The position numbers were made by a program, and so were the translations under genes. Under the pieces are notes generated by a model, which saw only the letters and a list, made by a program, of their open reading frames with translations, made no database searches and was not told where the DNA came from. Positions 31,421-43,614 of a DNA stretch of 64,000 nucleotides are shown here, in pieces (positions within the stretch are counted from its first letter, which is position 1; every line of letters begins with the position of its first letter). This stretch comes from Misgurnus anguillicaudatus (taxonomy: Eukaryota > Chordata > Actinopteri > Cypriniformes > Cobitidae), in NCBI RefSeq assembly GCF_027580225.2, contig NC_073342.2, positions 17,034,001 to 17,098,000 on the forward strand. The letters are read 5' to 3'.

Positions 31421-32812
31421 ATGCCGCGCATTCAATTCACATAGGTAGCAGTGCAGATGAAACATAGTTAGCATACTCTTGATATGGCCTAATTTACATC
31501 TAGCAATGCAAATCGCCTTCCATATAATTTGATTTCAAGACATTGGGAGGGGAAGAGCACTGATGGGGACTCCAGTATCGACCTCTATTTAACATCATTC
31601 AGAAAGGTATCGTACAAGCCTCTATTAACACCAATGTTTCCTTTGCAATGACCAATATACCTACAGTATGAATAAATTATGTTTTCAACCTTTAAACATC
31701 AGACACTGTAAAGGTCATCTGAATATTAATGTGGTTATCTCATGAATAATTTCTACTGCTATCTTTCCTTTTTCAACTGGTGAGATCATCTATGCTCTCC
31801 AAAGGTTACAATTGTACAATTAAAGGGACAGAGTCTACCCAAAAATTATGTCATTTACTTTGCCGTGTTTGCGTTCTTTTGTGAAACAGGAGAAATGTTG
31901 AGGTATGTTTTTGACATTTTCATTTTGTAATCTCATGAAAGTGAAAGGGGGCTGAATCTGTTAGTTACTAATATTTTGCCAAAGATCTCTAAAGGAAGAA
32001 ATGAGAGTAAATGATGACATTTAATTTTGGTGAGTTAGCCCTTCACGACAAAAATGTCTGCAAATCAGAAACACTAACAACTGTGATGGACTGGTTTACA
32101 GGGTAAAAAGAAAACTATTTAATGGGAATGATGTCATAGCAGAGGTCAATAAACAGGGCCACAGTTTCACAGAGCTAATCTTTAGCTCAAAGCTGACCTC
32201 CATTAGGCGTCAAGGTCTTTTCTACTGACCCACAAAAAATATAGATCCACACTGAAGGTGAATGGTTAAAGATCCAGGAAGGAAAGACTTAAAATTGATT
32301 TTTGTGTACAAATCATTAAGTCACTGTAATATACACCATATGTTTGTACACCATACACCTTATTAAACCCAAAAAGACCAATTCCCAAACTCTCAACCAC
32401 AAAGTCCTCCAATTACAGAATTTCCCACTGGATCTTATTAAGTATCACACGGTTGTATTATTAAACTAACTTATGATTGTTTTTGTGAAGTAGAGGACTT
32501 TTCAGGACTACAAAACATTGTTCCAGCAGGACCAAATTATGAATAGATTTCTCGCTCAAGCATAAAAATAGTACAGTTTTTCACAATCACAAAATTGTGT
32601 AGTGGTTAAATTACACTAAATTAAAAAAATAGCTGCGTTTCCATTAAAGATTTAGGCAAAACTTTAGTGTTATTTATTTTCAAAATGTCAATAAAAACTA
32701 TTGTGAATTGCGAAATGAAACTATTGTTTCCTCAACCAATGTTATGCGACTAAAACATCAATTTGTTGTCTCGCAATGAATCAGTCCAAAAACTTGTAGT
32801 GACTGGTGTGTT
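31421..32812. other. Intergenic; degraded MITE, no gene recognised
   Basis: 31822-32045 resembles the AGGGATAGTTCAC family in a degraded form (AAAGGGACAGAGTCTACCC to TTGGTGAGTTAGCCCTTC). The rest is unique. Confidence 0.4.
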
Positions 32813-33330
32813 CGACTCATAGACTGTAAAAACATATGGACAAAGTGTCCGTGACATCACCCATTGGTTTGTAAAGAGAGCGTCACCACTCATCACTCGT
32901 GCATAACCGAAGATGGTTAAAGAGGGTGAACGTGAGTGAAGCTGAAGTGGCTGGTTGCTGAAACCATGCCTGCCTAGCTCAATTCTAGTAAAAGCAGTGG
33001 CCACGCCTTTAATTATGCAAAACTTTTAGGCTTAATATAATTTAAACGGATGAGTTAACAAAAAATTCACTTCCTTTACAGTTGTCACGAACGCCAGAAT
33101 TAGCTATCAAGATCAAAAACACCTTTTGTACCAGGCAGTAAACATATTTTCTACTCTAAAGTTGGACTTTTTAACATGGAGGTCTATGGGAATTGACTCC
33201 CTTTTGGAGCCAGTCTCTAGTGGCCAGTTGATGAATTGTGGTTTAAGTCATTTCCGTATTGGTTTCATCAGAGAGATTGGAAGGTTACCCCTCGGTTCGA
33301 CTTCATACGACTTCATAAGAGCGGCTCGAA
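32813..33330. repeat. Interspersed repeat (CATAGACTGTAAAAACATATG family)
   Basis: Contains CATAGACTGTAAAAACATAT, GTGACATCACCCATTGGTTT, CCAGTCTCTAGTGGCCAGTT and CATTTCCGTATTGGTTTCAT, a motif order I recognise as a widespread teleost non-autonomous repeat. The right end is replaced by the next element. Confidence 0.6.
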
Positions 33331-33390
33331 AGAATACAGTGCAGTCTACTCCCGAATCATGTTGTGGTACTTTGATGTCATGCGCTTGTT

Positions 33391-34472
33391 TAGGGCCCTA
33401 TAAAATCCGTTCTATTTTTTCCCAAATTCCGTTTTCTCCGTTTTAATTTTTGCAAATTCCGTTTTATCCGTTTTAATTTTTGGCAATTATATTTTTTACC
33501 CTTTACTGTTATTTTAGTCATAAAAAGAGTGTGCTTTTAATGTTAATGATTAAAATGTAAATGATTTGGGGGAAAAACTGGATAACAGAATTACTTAATG
33601 ACTATAAAAGATGCATTTACACACGCACATACACACGCGCGCGCACGCGCACACACAACTCAATTCAATGCATTGGTTTTTTTAGTGTTGTTACAGGAGG
33701 CTACAACAAGGTGTCAACGCAGTGGTGCCTTCAGAAGTGCCTTAAACACATCAATCCAGTGGAACGCGATCCATATTTTATACACAATCGCTTGAAATGC
33801 ATATAACTTTACAAACATACACAGGATAGTGATCTGACATAGGACAGCATGAGCATGCAGCTCTTTGCACGTGCGAGCGAAAGAGAGACAGAGAGGGGCG
33901 CCATGATGCAAATGATTATATTTTAAATGCGAGGGATAGTTAGTTTGCCTCAGCTCGCTTGAAATGCATAAAACTGAACAAATACATGAGGATTTGTGTT
34001 CGCACTTCGGACAGATGCATGAGCGCGTGCACGTGAGAGAGTTACAGTGAGACAGACGTGGATGAGAGAGTGCATGTATCTTTGCGCTCACCGTGAACAG
34101 AGTGTTGACAAAACTTCCAAAATAACAGTTCTCCGGTCACATAAAAGTCATGTGAGACCTGCTCAGAACTACGTGCTTGGCGTCGAATTTCTTAATTTTT
34201 TCGCTGACGAAAGCAGTCGTGGAGAGCCGCTTCGCCATGGTTTCAGTGTTTTTGAGGAGGTCTGAAACGACGGGAGGGGGCGTGTCGCCCATATTTACTT
34301 CCCCCGGTCTGCATTTCCCCCAGACATACGTTCGTCTCCCACACAAAAACATAATTTTATTCAAAATATGTAAAATTCCGCGAAATTCCGCGTTTATACT
34401 AGATTCCGTGTTAATTAGCCAATTCCGCGATTCCGTCCGCGATTCCGTGATCGCGGAAATTATAGGGCCCTA
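33391..34472. mobile_element. 1.08-kb non-autonomous element with TAGGGCCCTATAA ends
   Basis: Ends TAGGGCCCTATAAAATCC / GGAAATTATAGGGCCCTA, directly flanked by CTTGTT on each side (33385-33390, 34473-34478). Subterminal arrays of ATTCCG / CCGTTTT motifs on both sides. Contains a CA/CG microsatellite at about 33617-33657. Open frames within it lack transposase motifs. hAT-like ends are likely, but the visible duplication is 6 bp, not 8. Confidence 0.8.
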
Positions 34473-35300
34473 CTTGTTGGTAATTTTACACACGTCAAAT
34501 AACCTGCAAATGCGGAAAAACTGTTTCCAAAGCGGTTTTGCAATATCTTTTTTCGAGTTGCCTGAAAAACCACCTCACCCGAGCGTAAAAACCTTTTTTT
34601 ACGATATATGGGAGTTTATCCGAAATTGCCACAAATATTATTATATTATTATAATATATTTGAAGGGTAATGGACACTATTGTCTCTAACTTTAGGTTAT
34701 GGTTTGGCTATCACAACACAACTAAATCATACTTGACACATTTCACACATAAAAGACATGGGAAATGGGAAAAAGTACATGATTATGTATAAATTCCAAC
34801 CATGTTTTGTACGAAAATGTAGGGTCCTTCAAAAATAAAAACGCCACTGCGGCGAAAGCAGATTACTAAAAGTAGTAGAACGTAGTACTAATACGTAACG
34901 TACAAATGAGTTAAAAGCAATTTGAATAAATTAGCCACCTTGTTAAATAGGGACGGCTTGCCATTTGGTGTTGGTTTGTCATAGCATCATACAGTCTATT
35001 GATCGACCAATGTTTTTTTTATGGCCGATACTAGGGGTGTAACGGTTCAAATTACTCACGGTTCGGTGCGTATCACGGTTTTTGGGTCACGGTTTCGGTA
35101 CACTTTGTCTGGTCTCGACAGGCTTCTTTACAAAAATAAAAAACCTAAGCCGTTTTTAACCTCTGCCAAAATCAACATTCACACATGTACCAACTTTACA
35201 GTGCACTCACAAATGAACCTAAAATAGAACACTGGGTTACTTTTTATATTCTTCTATGCAACTATCTTCAAGTTTTTTCGCAAGAAGATCAGTTTGTTAA

Positions 35301-35577
35301 AGGAACAGTATGTAGGATTGTGGCCAAAACTGGTATTGCAATTACAAAACTTGTGGCTAAAACCGGTATTGCATTACACAACTGGTGGCCAATACACAAA
35401 ATGACAACATAAACATCAGTTGAGGACTGCAACTCCACTTTTTAAATGACAATATCCTGGCCCGGCCACTGTTGTCTGTGATATAAGTATTTGAAATGAA
35501 AATGATTTCTTAATGTCTAGTGACATATCAGGGCCATTTTATGATTAATTGATATACATTTCTTACATACTGTTCCT
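35301..35577. mobile_element. TTAA-flanked MITE (AGGAACAGTATGTAGG family), copy 2
   Basis: 277 bp between TTAA 35297-35300 and 35578-35581; closely similar to 6799-7076 over its whole length. Nested in the hAT-like element. Confidence 0.88.
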
Positions 35578-35821
35578 TTAACATTTAAACACAGAATCCA
35601 ATGTGTGCCGTTTCAGTCTCACCTGCGATTGCGTGCTATCAACAACACCCTGGTGATGACGGCACAATAAACGACTCGTCATGTTAGATGTATTGCCTTG
35701 AGCATATGGCACTCGCATTTTACAGTTTTGTCCACGTTTTCTTGAGCATCGCTGCTGCAGTAGACTTAAATGAAGCTGACAGTGTATTTTCTTCTTCGCT
35801 TGCCGCGCTAATCGGTCCGCA

Positions 35822-35822
<1 letters not shown>

Positions 35823-35870
<48 letters not shown>
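35823..35870. repeat. (CA)n microsatellite
   Basis: 24 uninterrupted CA units; source of spurious Cys/Val and Thr/His frames on both strands. Confidence 0.97.
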
Positions 35871-35872
<2 letters not shown>

Positions 35873-37092
35873 AACGCACACACCAACACGTAGCAGCGAT
35901 GGTGTAGGTTCCGCGTCGGTTTTCATTTATACTTTTGCGTCGTCGTCCGCGTCGACGTGCAAACACACGCGCGACCGCTGGTAGGCAGTATCCATGCGTG
36001 TAACCACAGTAGCAGCACAAATGTGAAAGAAGAAGCAGCTTAGCAAGTTAACCCACAAACGAAGAAGAAACAGCAATTTGTTGTGTAGACCAGCAATGAT
36101 GGAAGTAAATTAACAGCGACTTTTGATGCAATTTGAGTTAAATCACTCCTCAACTTGGCTCATCTTTGTTTTCACCGTCACAAACGGAAATACCTATGAC
36201 GCAGCTTTTTTTACCTGACGGGAGGGGTTCTGGTGGACCAATCACAGCGCTTGCGGTCCGCGTAGATCTGACGCGCTGTTACATTTTTTGAGAGGTGCGC
36301 GTCAGGCTACGCAGAGCTACGCACAGGCTACGCATAGCCTACGCCGTAGCTACGGCTTAGAACCTACGCACGACTATAAATCGCCCTTAAGGAGTAACTG
36401 TGAGGTTGGCAACAGATTTGCATACTTTCGAGTTGATTGGACAGGTACTCTCACCTAAACACACGCAGAACCATACATTAACGGATTTATGCATTGTTTT
36501 TTACCAAACTATATTAGAAATGCGTGGTCAGGATAAAGCGACGATTTGAATCTTTACTGAGAACCATTACACCCCTAGCCGATACCGATATTAGGAAAGC
36601 TGTATAGCCGATTGGCCGATATAAGACTGATATATAACACAAATGTTATTACAGTAAATAGGAGACAAACTGAAAATTGGTAAACTAAATAAACATTTAT
36701 AAATATACCCCTTTAAAGTACTTAAAACATAATTACAACATTATTAATGTGGATCTGACATCTGACGGTACTGTTTGAATAAGTGTGTTGAACTAGTGTG
36801 GTACGTGACAAAACAAAACGTTGTGTTAAAAAAAGTGAAAAATGATTGGTCATTTTACTGTCTGTCAGAATTTGGTTTTACATTGAGTGACACTGAGTGT
36901 CTTTTGAGTAAGAGAAAATTATCGGCTGATGCCGATAATAAAGCAAAATCCAAATATCGGCCGATATATCGCCCTCTGCAATATACTGGCCTATCACTAA
37001 TATAGTGTGTCAAAATTATGTATTGTATGTTAAATACAGTAATATCCTTCAGATGCACCACAGAATATAGATTATGACATCTGTGTAATTAA

Positions 37093-37723
37093 TAGTGATG
37101 CACCGATGTATCGGTTTTTGATGAATTTGAAACCATCGGCATATCGGCAATAGCACGAGAAAGGCCGATACCGATTGTTTATTAATTAACCACATAAATG
37201 CAATGAGTTGCATGTCTGTTGTTCAATTAAAATGATTTACTGTTCTGGTAGGCACTACACTTAAGCACCGACAGAAAACCTTCGTTGAGCTGGCTCAAAT
37301 GTCTTGGACAATAAAAGAAACAGACTGAACTTTAGTGGGGGAAAAGAAGTCCAACTTTTTTGAAGTAGCAATATTTATACTCTGTTTAAAACAATAGCAC
37401 TGGCATTATTTATGTTTAAAGAAATCCATTATATGTAAAAAATAAGTTAATGTTGTTAATAAAAGAAATGCTGAATAGCAAAAACCAACTTTGAAAGTTG
37501 TCATGTTGTCTTATTATATTTGTTTTAGTTTAATTTGTGCCTCCTTTATTGTGTTGGTCAGTTGAATGTTAATTAGATCCAATCCATGTAAAGTAAAAAA
37601 TAATTTGATGCAGAAATAACATAGCTAATAGACCAGCTGTATAGTGTTTAATATCAGTATCGGACAGAAGTTGTCTGTTTAAATCGGTATCGGCCCAAAA
37701 AAAATCCTAGCGGTGCATCCCAA
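37093..37723. mobile_element. 631-bp hAT-like MITE with 8-bp TSD
   Basis: Ends TAGTGATGCACCG / CGGTGCATCCCAA with exact flanking GTAATTAA (37085-37092, 37724-37731). Subterminal ATCGG motifs (TGTATCGG, GGCATATCGG; AATCGGTATCGGCC). No ORF. Confidence 0.9.
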
Positions 37724-37731
37724 GTAATTAA

Positions 37732-39278
37732 GCAAACCTGACAACATCTGCTTGTTAGAATTTTGGATTCAATAAGTCCACTTGGAAAGGTCAGTTAGCC
37801 ATTACATTTACTGCCAGTGCCAATGAGTAATAGTAGAAATGAATCATCACTGAACGAACATCATCTACAAGAGACCACCTTTACCATTAGCATTTAATAT
37901 AACCCTTTAAAAGGCGTTTTAAATAAATTATTTAAAGGTAACTCAAAAAGACAAAAAGAAAACCACAAACTTCAAAATCTTGATCTTCTGCCCAGTTGGG
38001 CAAGAGCCTGGAATACAAAGCCAAATCAGGAGAGTTCACTAACACACATCTGACTAACACACCCACAGCAAGCTTAGCAAAGGAAACTTTAACAATGCTA
38101 GACAGTCTGACGCAGAAACCCTAATGTCTAATGGCAAGCTTGTCTATATCGAGAAGCAAGACTGAGGACTATTCTCCATTCCTAACGGCCCCTATAAAGT
38201 GATTTGATTCCGTGTCAGTGGAACCAGTTAATGGTGATGACAGGAAAAACAGTGAATTAACGCAAAAGTCCACAGGCTGAACTCAGCTCATGAAAGAGAG
38301 GCTTTCTGCAGGGGGGCGATCGGGAGGCCTTCAATGTTTTAATGCTGCAAACCAGATTTGGTTGCTGAAAGAAACCTGCATAAATAAAAGCAACAGCTCA
38401 TCTTAGGTCAGAGAAACAAGGCATGCCAAAGGTTGGGAAGAACAACCTGTTCTTTGTTGAACTGTCAGGTCGTGACACTGTTATAATCATAATGAATGTG
38501 CAGCTGTACTGCAGGTGAACTCGGGAAAAACTTTTCATTGGCCACAGAAGAAGAAAAACCTGATGTTAGATGTTTCATAGAAAGGTTTATACATTAGAAA
38601 AAAAGAGCAGCTGACATATGCGAGGCAAGATCATAATGTAGCCCCCGCCAAAAAAGCTTTTTGTTTATAAAGGCAGATTTTAGATACATATATAAAGTGG
38701 CATCCAACATTCATTTTTCCAAAACTTACAATTACTTTTAACCAACCGATCTGAAGGTTATGTGCATTCAATGTATTAAGTTAAACAATTTCTAGACTCC
38801 AAAAAGAGAAACCTAAGGTTCAGTCCACTAATGACAACTATAAAGTTTAAATCTTTGGTTAAAATTTGCTTATCTTTTTGGTATCTTGCAAAAGAAAAAA
38901 CACTCAAACACCTCACCTCTAAATAATAACTTGTACTATATTCAAGTTTACACATTAACTATTGATGGTGAAAGCTTTAGCCAATAATAAACCGAGTGCA
39001 TTCTGGATATCAGCTTGGCATTTGAGTGATTTGAGGCTGATTCTTCACGATGTGGTTCTTGGCCTTAAGGTCCATCTTACACCCAACAAGTCATTAGACC
39101 TAATCATCCTCACTTACTATGGCCAAATAACTAATGACTTTGACAGTTAACACTAAATGTGGCTTCATTACAATAATAGCAGGTGCCTCAGCTGTGCAAA
39201 TGTGAGGTACCAGTGAGGAGCTCTCCATACAGAACAAGACTGTATGGATTACATACTACCCAACACCAACTAAGTATA
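37732..39278. other. Intergenic, no recognised feature
   Basis: Unique-looking sequence without repeat ends, splice-framed exons or a convincing ORF. Confidence 0.4.
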
Positions 39279-42078
39279 CCCTACTGAAAAATCCAGCTAA
39301 GACCAGCATAGGCTGTTAAGTTGGTTTTATCTGGTCTCCCAGCTTGGTTTTAGCTGGTATTGCTGGTGTAGCAAGCTGGTCTAGCTGTGATTTGGTCACT
39401 TTTTAAGCCGGTCTAGCTGTGATTTGGTCACTTTTTAAGCCGGTCCAGCTGTGTTTTGGTCACTTTTTAAGCCGGTCCAGCTGTGTTTTGGTCACTTTTT
39501 AAGCCGGTTAAACTGTGATTTGGTCACTTTTTAAGCCGGTCTAGCTGTGATTTGGTCAATTTTTAAGCCACTGAGTCCAGCTGTGTTTTGGTCACTTTTT
39601 AAGCCGGTCTAGCTGTGATTTGGTCACTTTTTAAGCCGGTCCAGCTGTGTTTTGGTCACTTTTTAAGCCGGTCCAGCTGTGTTTTGGTCACTTTTTAAGC
39701 CGGTTAAGCTGTGATTTGGTCACTTTTTAAGCTGGTCTAGCTATGTTTTGGTCACTTTTTAAGCTGGTCTAGCTGTGACTTGGTCACTTTTTAAGCCGGT
39801 CTAGCTGTGATTTGGTAAATTTTTAAGCCAGTCCAGCCGTGTTTTGGTCACTTTTTAAGCCGGTCTAGCTGTGATTTGGTCACTTTTTAAGCCGGTCCAG
39901 CTGTGATTTGGTCACTTTTTAAGCCGGTCCAGCTGTGATTTGGTCACTTTTTAAGCCGGTTAAGCTGTGATTTGGTCACTTTTTAAGCTGGTCTAGCTAT
40001 GTTTTGGTCACTTTTTAAGCTGGTCTAGCTATGTTTTGGTCACTTTTTAAGCTGGTCTAGCTATGTTTTGGTCACTTTTTAAGCCGGTCTAGCTGTGATT
40101 TGGTCAATTTTTAAGCCAGTCCAGCTGTGTTTTGGTCACTTTTTAAGCCGGTCTAGCTGTGATTTGGTCACTTTTTAAGCCGGTCCAGCTGTGATTTGGT
40201 CACTTTTGGTCACTTTTTAAGCCGGTCTAGCTGTGATTTGGTCACTTTTTAAGCCGGTCTAGCTGTGATTTGGTCACTTTTTAAGCCGGTCTAGCTGTGA
40301 TTTGGTCACTTTTTAAGCCGGTCTAGCTGTGATTTGGTCACTTTTGGTCACTTTTTAAGCCGGTCCAGCTGTGATTTGGTCACTTTTTAAGCCGGTCTAG
40401 CTGTGATTTGGTCACTTTTTAGGCCGGTCCAGCTGTGATTTGGTTACTTTTTAAGCCGGTCTTGCTGTGATTTGGTTACTTTTTAAGCCGGTCCAGCTGT
40501 GATTTGGTCACTTTTTAAGCCGGTCCAGCTGTGTTTTGGTCACTTTTTAAGCCGGTCCAGCTGTGTTTTGGTCACTTTTTAAGCCGGTCCAGCTGTGTTT
40601 TGGTCACTTTTTAAGCCGGTCCAGCTGTGTTTTGGTCACTTTTTAAGCCGGTCCAGCTGTGATTTGGTCACTTTTTAAGCCGGTCCAGCTGTGATTTGGT
40701 CACTTTTTAAGCCGGTCCAGCTGTGATTTGGTCACTTTTGGTCACTTTTTAAGCCGGTCCAGCTGTGATTTGGTCACTTTTTAAGCCGGTCTAGCTGTGA
40801 TTTGGTCACTTTTTAGGCCGGTCCAGCTGTGATTTGGTTACTTTTTAAGCCGGTCTTGCTGTGATTTGGTTACTTTTTAAGCCGGTCTTGCTGTGTTTTG
40901 GTCACTTTTTAAGCCGGTCCAGCTGTGTTTTGGTCACTTTTTAAGCCGGTCCAGCTGTGTTTTGGTCACTTTTTAAGCCGGTCCAGCTGTGTTTTGGTCA
41001 CTTTTTAAGCCGGTCCAGCTGTGTTTTGGTCACTTTTTAAGCCGGTCCAGCTGTGATTTGGTCACTTTTTAAGCCGGTCCAGCTGTGATTTGGTCACTTT
41101 TTAAGCCGGTCCAGCTGTGATTTGGTCACTTTTGGTCACTTTTTAAGCCGGTCCAGCTGTGATTTGGTCACTTTTTAAGCCGGTCTAGCTGTGATTTGGT
41201 CACTTTTTAGGCCGGTCCAGCTGTGATTTGGTCACTTTTTAAGCCGGTCTAGCTGTGATTTGGTCACTTTTTAAGCCGGTCTAGCTGTGATTTGGTCACT
41301 TTTTAAGCCGGTCCAGCTGTGATTTGGTCAATTTTTAAGCTGGTCCAGCTGTGTTTTGGTCACTTTTTAAGCCGGTCTAGCTGTGATTTGGTCAATTTTT
41401 AAGCCGGTCCAGCTGTGTTTTGGTCACTTTTTAAGCTGGTCTAGCTGTGATTTGGTCACTTTTTAAGCCGGTCTAGCTGTGATTTGGTCACTTTTGGTCA
41501 CTTTTTAAGCCGGTCTTGCTGTGTTTTGGTCACTTTTTAAGCCGGTCTAGCTGTGATTTGGTCACTTTTGGTCACTTTTTAAGCCGGTCTAGCTGTGTTT
41601 CGGTCACTTTTTAAGCCGGTCTAGCTGTGTTTTGGTCACTTTTTAAGCCGGTCTAGCTGTGATTTGGTCACTTTTGGTCACTTTTTAAGCCGGTCTAGCT
41701 GTGTTTTGGTCAGTTTTTAAGCCGGTCTAGCTGTGATTTGGTCACTTTTTAAGCCGGTCTAGCTGTGATTTGGTCACTTTTGGTCACTTTTTAAGCCGGT
41801 CTAACTGTGTTTTGGTCACTTTTTAAGCCGGTCCAGCTGTGTTTTGGTCACTTTTTAAGCCGGTCTAGCTGTGTTTTGGTCACTTTTTAAGCCGGTCTAG
41901 CTGTGATTTGGTCACTTTTAAAGCTGGTCTAGCTGGACTGCCTGGAAGACTAGCTGACCCACCAGCTTGACCAGCTTTGCCAGGCTGGGAGAACCAGCTT
42001 AGACCAGATACTGCCACCTCAAACCAGCTAAAACCAGCTACCAGCTTATTCTGGTGTTTGCTGGATTTTTCAGTAGGG
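39279..42078. mobile_element. 2.8-kb inverted-repeat element carrying a minisatellite
   Basis: Begins CCCTACTGAAAAATCCAGC and ends with its exact inverse GCTGGATTTTTCAGTAGGG. Both terminal 100-150 bp are built of AGCTGGT/ACCAGCT motifs (TTGGTTTTAGCTGGTATTGC at the left; AAACCAGCTAAAACCAGCTA at the right). The interior is almost wholly a 32-bp tandem array. No target duplication was evident, and there is no coding capacity. Confidence 0.88.
39375..41945. repeat. 32-bp minisatellite, about 80 units, with 394-bp higher-order period
   Basis: Unit: AAGCCGGTCCAGCTGTG followed by ATTTGGTCACTTTTT, 32 bp. Variants alternate C/T in GGTCyAGC and A/T in TGTGwTTT, and some units carry a 10-bp duplication (GGTCACTTTT). 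The rare variant TTTTAGGCCGG recurs at 40421, 40815 and 41209, exactly 394 bp apart (12 units plus one 10-bp insertion), showing higher-order amplification. Confidence 0.95.
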
Positions 42079-42244
42079 CATGCAGATTTTTAGCCTTTCA
42101 GTTTCAATTTTCAATGGGCATTTTGAAATTCCACAGAAAAAGAAGAATGCACTTTTCCAAGTGTTCAACATTGATACCAAAAGCTAGCAGGTGCAAGTAA
42201 TATTAAACTATTTGAGTACTATATAAAAATACTACTGTATTTAT

Positions 42245-42480
42245 ATGACCCTGCCTGCAAACATCCAGCTAGTCATTTTTTTACTATGAATTACATAAAA
42301 TCTTCCTATATAATGTAAAGAACAATCTGTGAAAATTAACATTTATGTCTTTAATAAACTGAGCAAGGTCATATCAAAGATTGAAATGAAAGTGGAAAAA
42401 AACAATGATTAAGATCAAACTTTGATGCGCCTACTAAACTTTGATGAGACTTAAGCCTGAATTTCACATACAGGGTCACA
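42245..42480 (+). repeat. Dispersed ~200-bp repeat, copy 3
   Basis: ATGACCCTGCCTGC, TACATAAAATCTTCC, TGTAAAGAACAATCTGTGAA, GATTGAAATGAAAGTG and ATTTCACATACAGGGTCAC match copies 1 and 2. Confidence 0.7.
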
Positions 42481-42484
42481 AAAA

Positions 42485-43398
42485 ACAAGGTTAAAAAGTG
42501 AATCTTACTTTTTTCTGGTCTTCAAGAGCATGCGAGACAGTCGTTCTCTTCTGCTGCTGGTACTGAAGTTGGTGATGATGCGGACATGTCTCCGAACGTA
42601 CCTCCATCACATTGGAAACCCGGGACTTCCGACCAAATCTGCACTCTTGACTGCTTTCTCAATCAAGAAATTCCTTTATCCGACATGGATTTTGATCAGA
42701 TAAGCTAACATCACATGAGGAACGTTGGATCACCCTCTATTTGGCTGTTCTGCTGTTTAATGGACTTGTCCAGCAAAGACACAGTTGGAGAGTTTGAAGG
42801 CATCTTTGGTCCCAAATGTAAAGAGATGGTTTAATTTGCAGGGGATGTGTCAGTCTCCAGTAATGCACGAGTGAGCACGTTTCATATCAGGGACCACTGC
42901 AGGGACAGAGCTGTCACACTGGAGATCATCTGCCACCTAGAGTCACGCGTGACTGTGTGCGCGCGTGTGTGCTGGGAAGAGATGTAAAAAGAGAGAAATG
43001 GTACACGGGTCAAAACTGGTTCAGTGTCTGTACATCTTAACATCTCTTACAGCAACAACTTTTGAACACGAAGAAGAACAGCAAAATAAACTGTTTAATA
43101 TTCAGTACAAAGTTTTGATGCTCTGTGTGGGTTAAAAAACAGAAAGTTTTACTTCCAGCAAACCGAATTTACTGTTTAAGATATTCATATCTATTGACGC
43201 ATTTTAGACCGTTAGTTTTTTGCAAATCCGTTTCAATATATCAATAAATACACTCTCCTAAATTGTCCGGACAGTTATCGATTTTATATTCCTTTGCAAC
43301 ACCGTCAATTTAATCTGCAATATAAAAACAGACAACTACTAGGAGTAGACAAGGATTACCTTAGTATGATTTTTCTCTTTGTTTTGGATAAACAGTGC
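42485..43398. other. Unique sequence next to a GC-rich patch; possible non-coding exon
   Basis: No repeat family seen. Minus strand has an acceptor-like TCTGTCCCTGCAG ending at about 42895 and scattered short frames, none convincing. Confidence 0.3.
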
Positions 43399-43565
43399 TA
43401 TTCTTCGGCGTCCTGCACGCCGAGCCGGCTAGGGTCGTTGTTTATGACGTCATGACCGGGTCCGCCCCGACCCTCCCCCACAGACACGCCCCCAGCTCCA
43501 CCCCAATGGGTTTTCAACCAGCGCAAAGAGGCTTTTCAGCAGCATTTACCGTCTCCAAGGTTTCC
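43399..43565. promoter_or_regulatory. GC-rich patch with CRE, candidate promoter
   Basis: Markedly GC-richer than its surroundings, with TGACGTCA (about 43446-43453), TCCGCCCCGACC, ACACGCCCCCAG and CACCCCAATGG (CCAAT). These are common core-promoter-proximal motifs. It may be an upstream promoter of nav2 (about 31 kb upstream of exon 1 on the minus strand) or of an unannotated RNA. No transcript evidence in the sequence. Confidence 0.35.
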
Positions 43566-43614
43566 GTGATGAATTTGTATGGCCTCTAGAGGGATAAGCC
43601 CAGTCCTCTCCACT

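Larger units (their letters stand above)
35032..36577. mobile_element. 1.55-kb hAT-like non-autonomous element with 8-bp TSD
   Basis: Ends TAGGGGTGTAACGGTTC / GAACCATTACACCCCTA, flanked by exact GCCGATAC at 35024-35031 and 36578-36585. No transposase. It carries a TTAA MITE (35301-35577), a (CA)n tract (35823-35870) and a CpG-rich block 35900-36390 with repeated CTACGC motifs. It lies inside a further repeat rich in CGGCCGATAT (about 34990-36990). Confidence 0.9.

Noticed and set aside
31067..31467. Three overlapping 123-125-codon frames encoding a 25-residue repeat
   Set aside because: Arithmetic product of a perfect 25-bp tandem repeat without stops; no start context, splice structure or flanking coding sequence.
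34137..34689. Open frames of 75 and 170 codons on both strands
   Set aside because: They lie within and run past the end of a non-autonomous element (33391-34472) and have no transposase or other motif.
35578..36020. Cys/Val-rich and Thr/His-rich frames
   Set aside because: Translations of a (CA)n tract inside a hAT-like element.
42485..42960. Possible minus-strand coding exon
   Set aside because: Short frames of about 30 codons end in stops and match no family that I know; splice-like sites alone are not enough.
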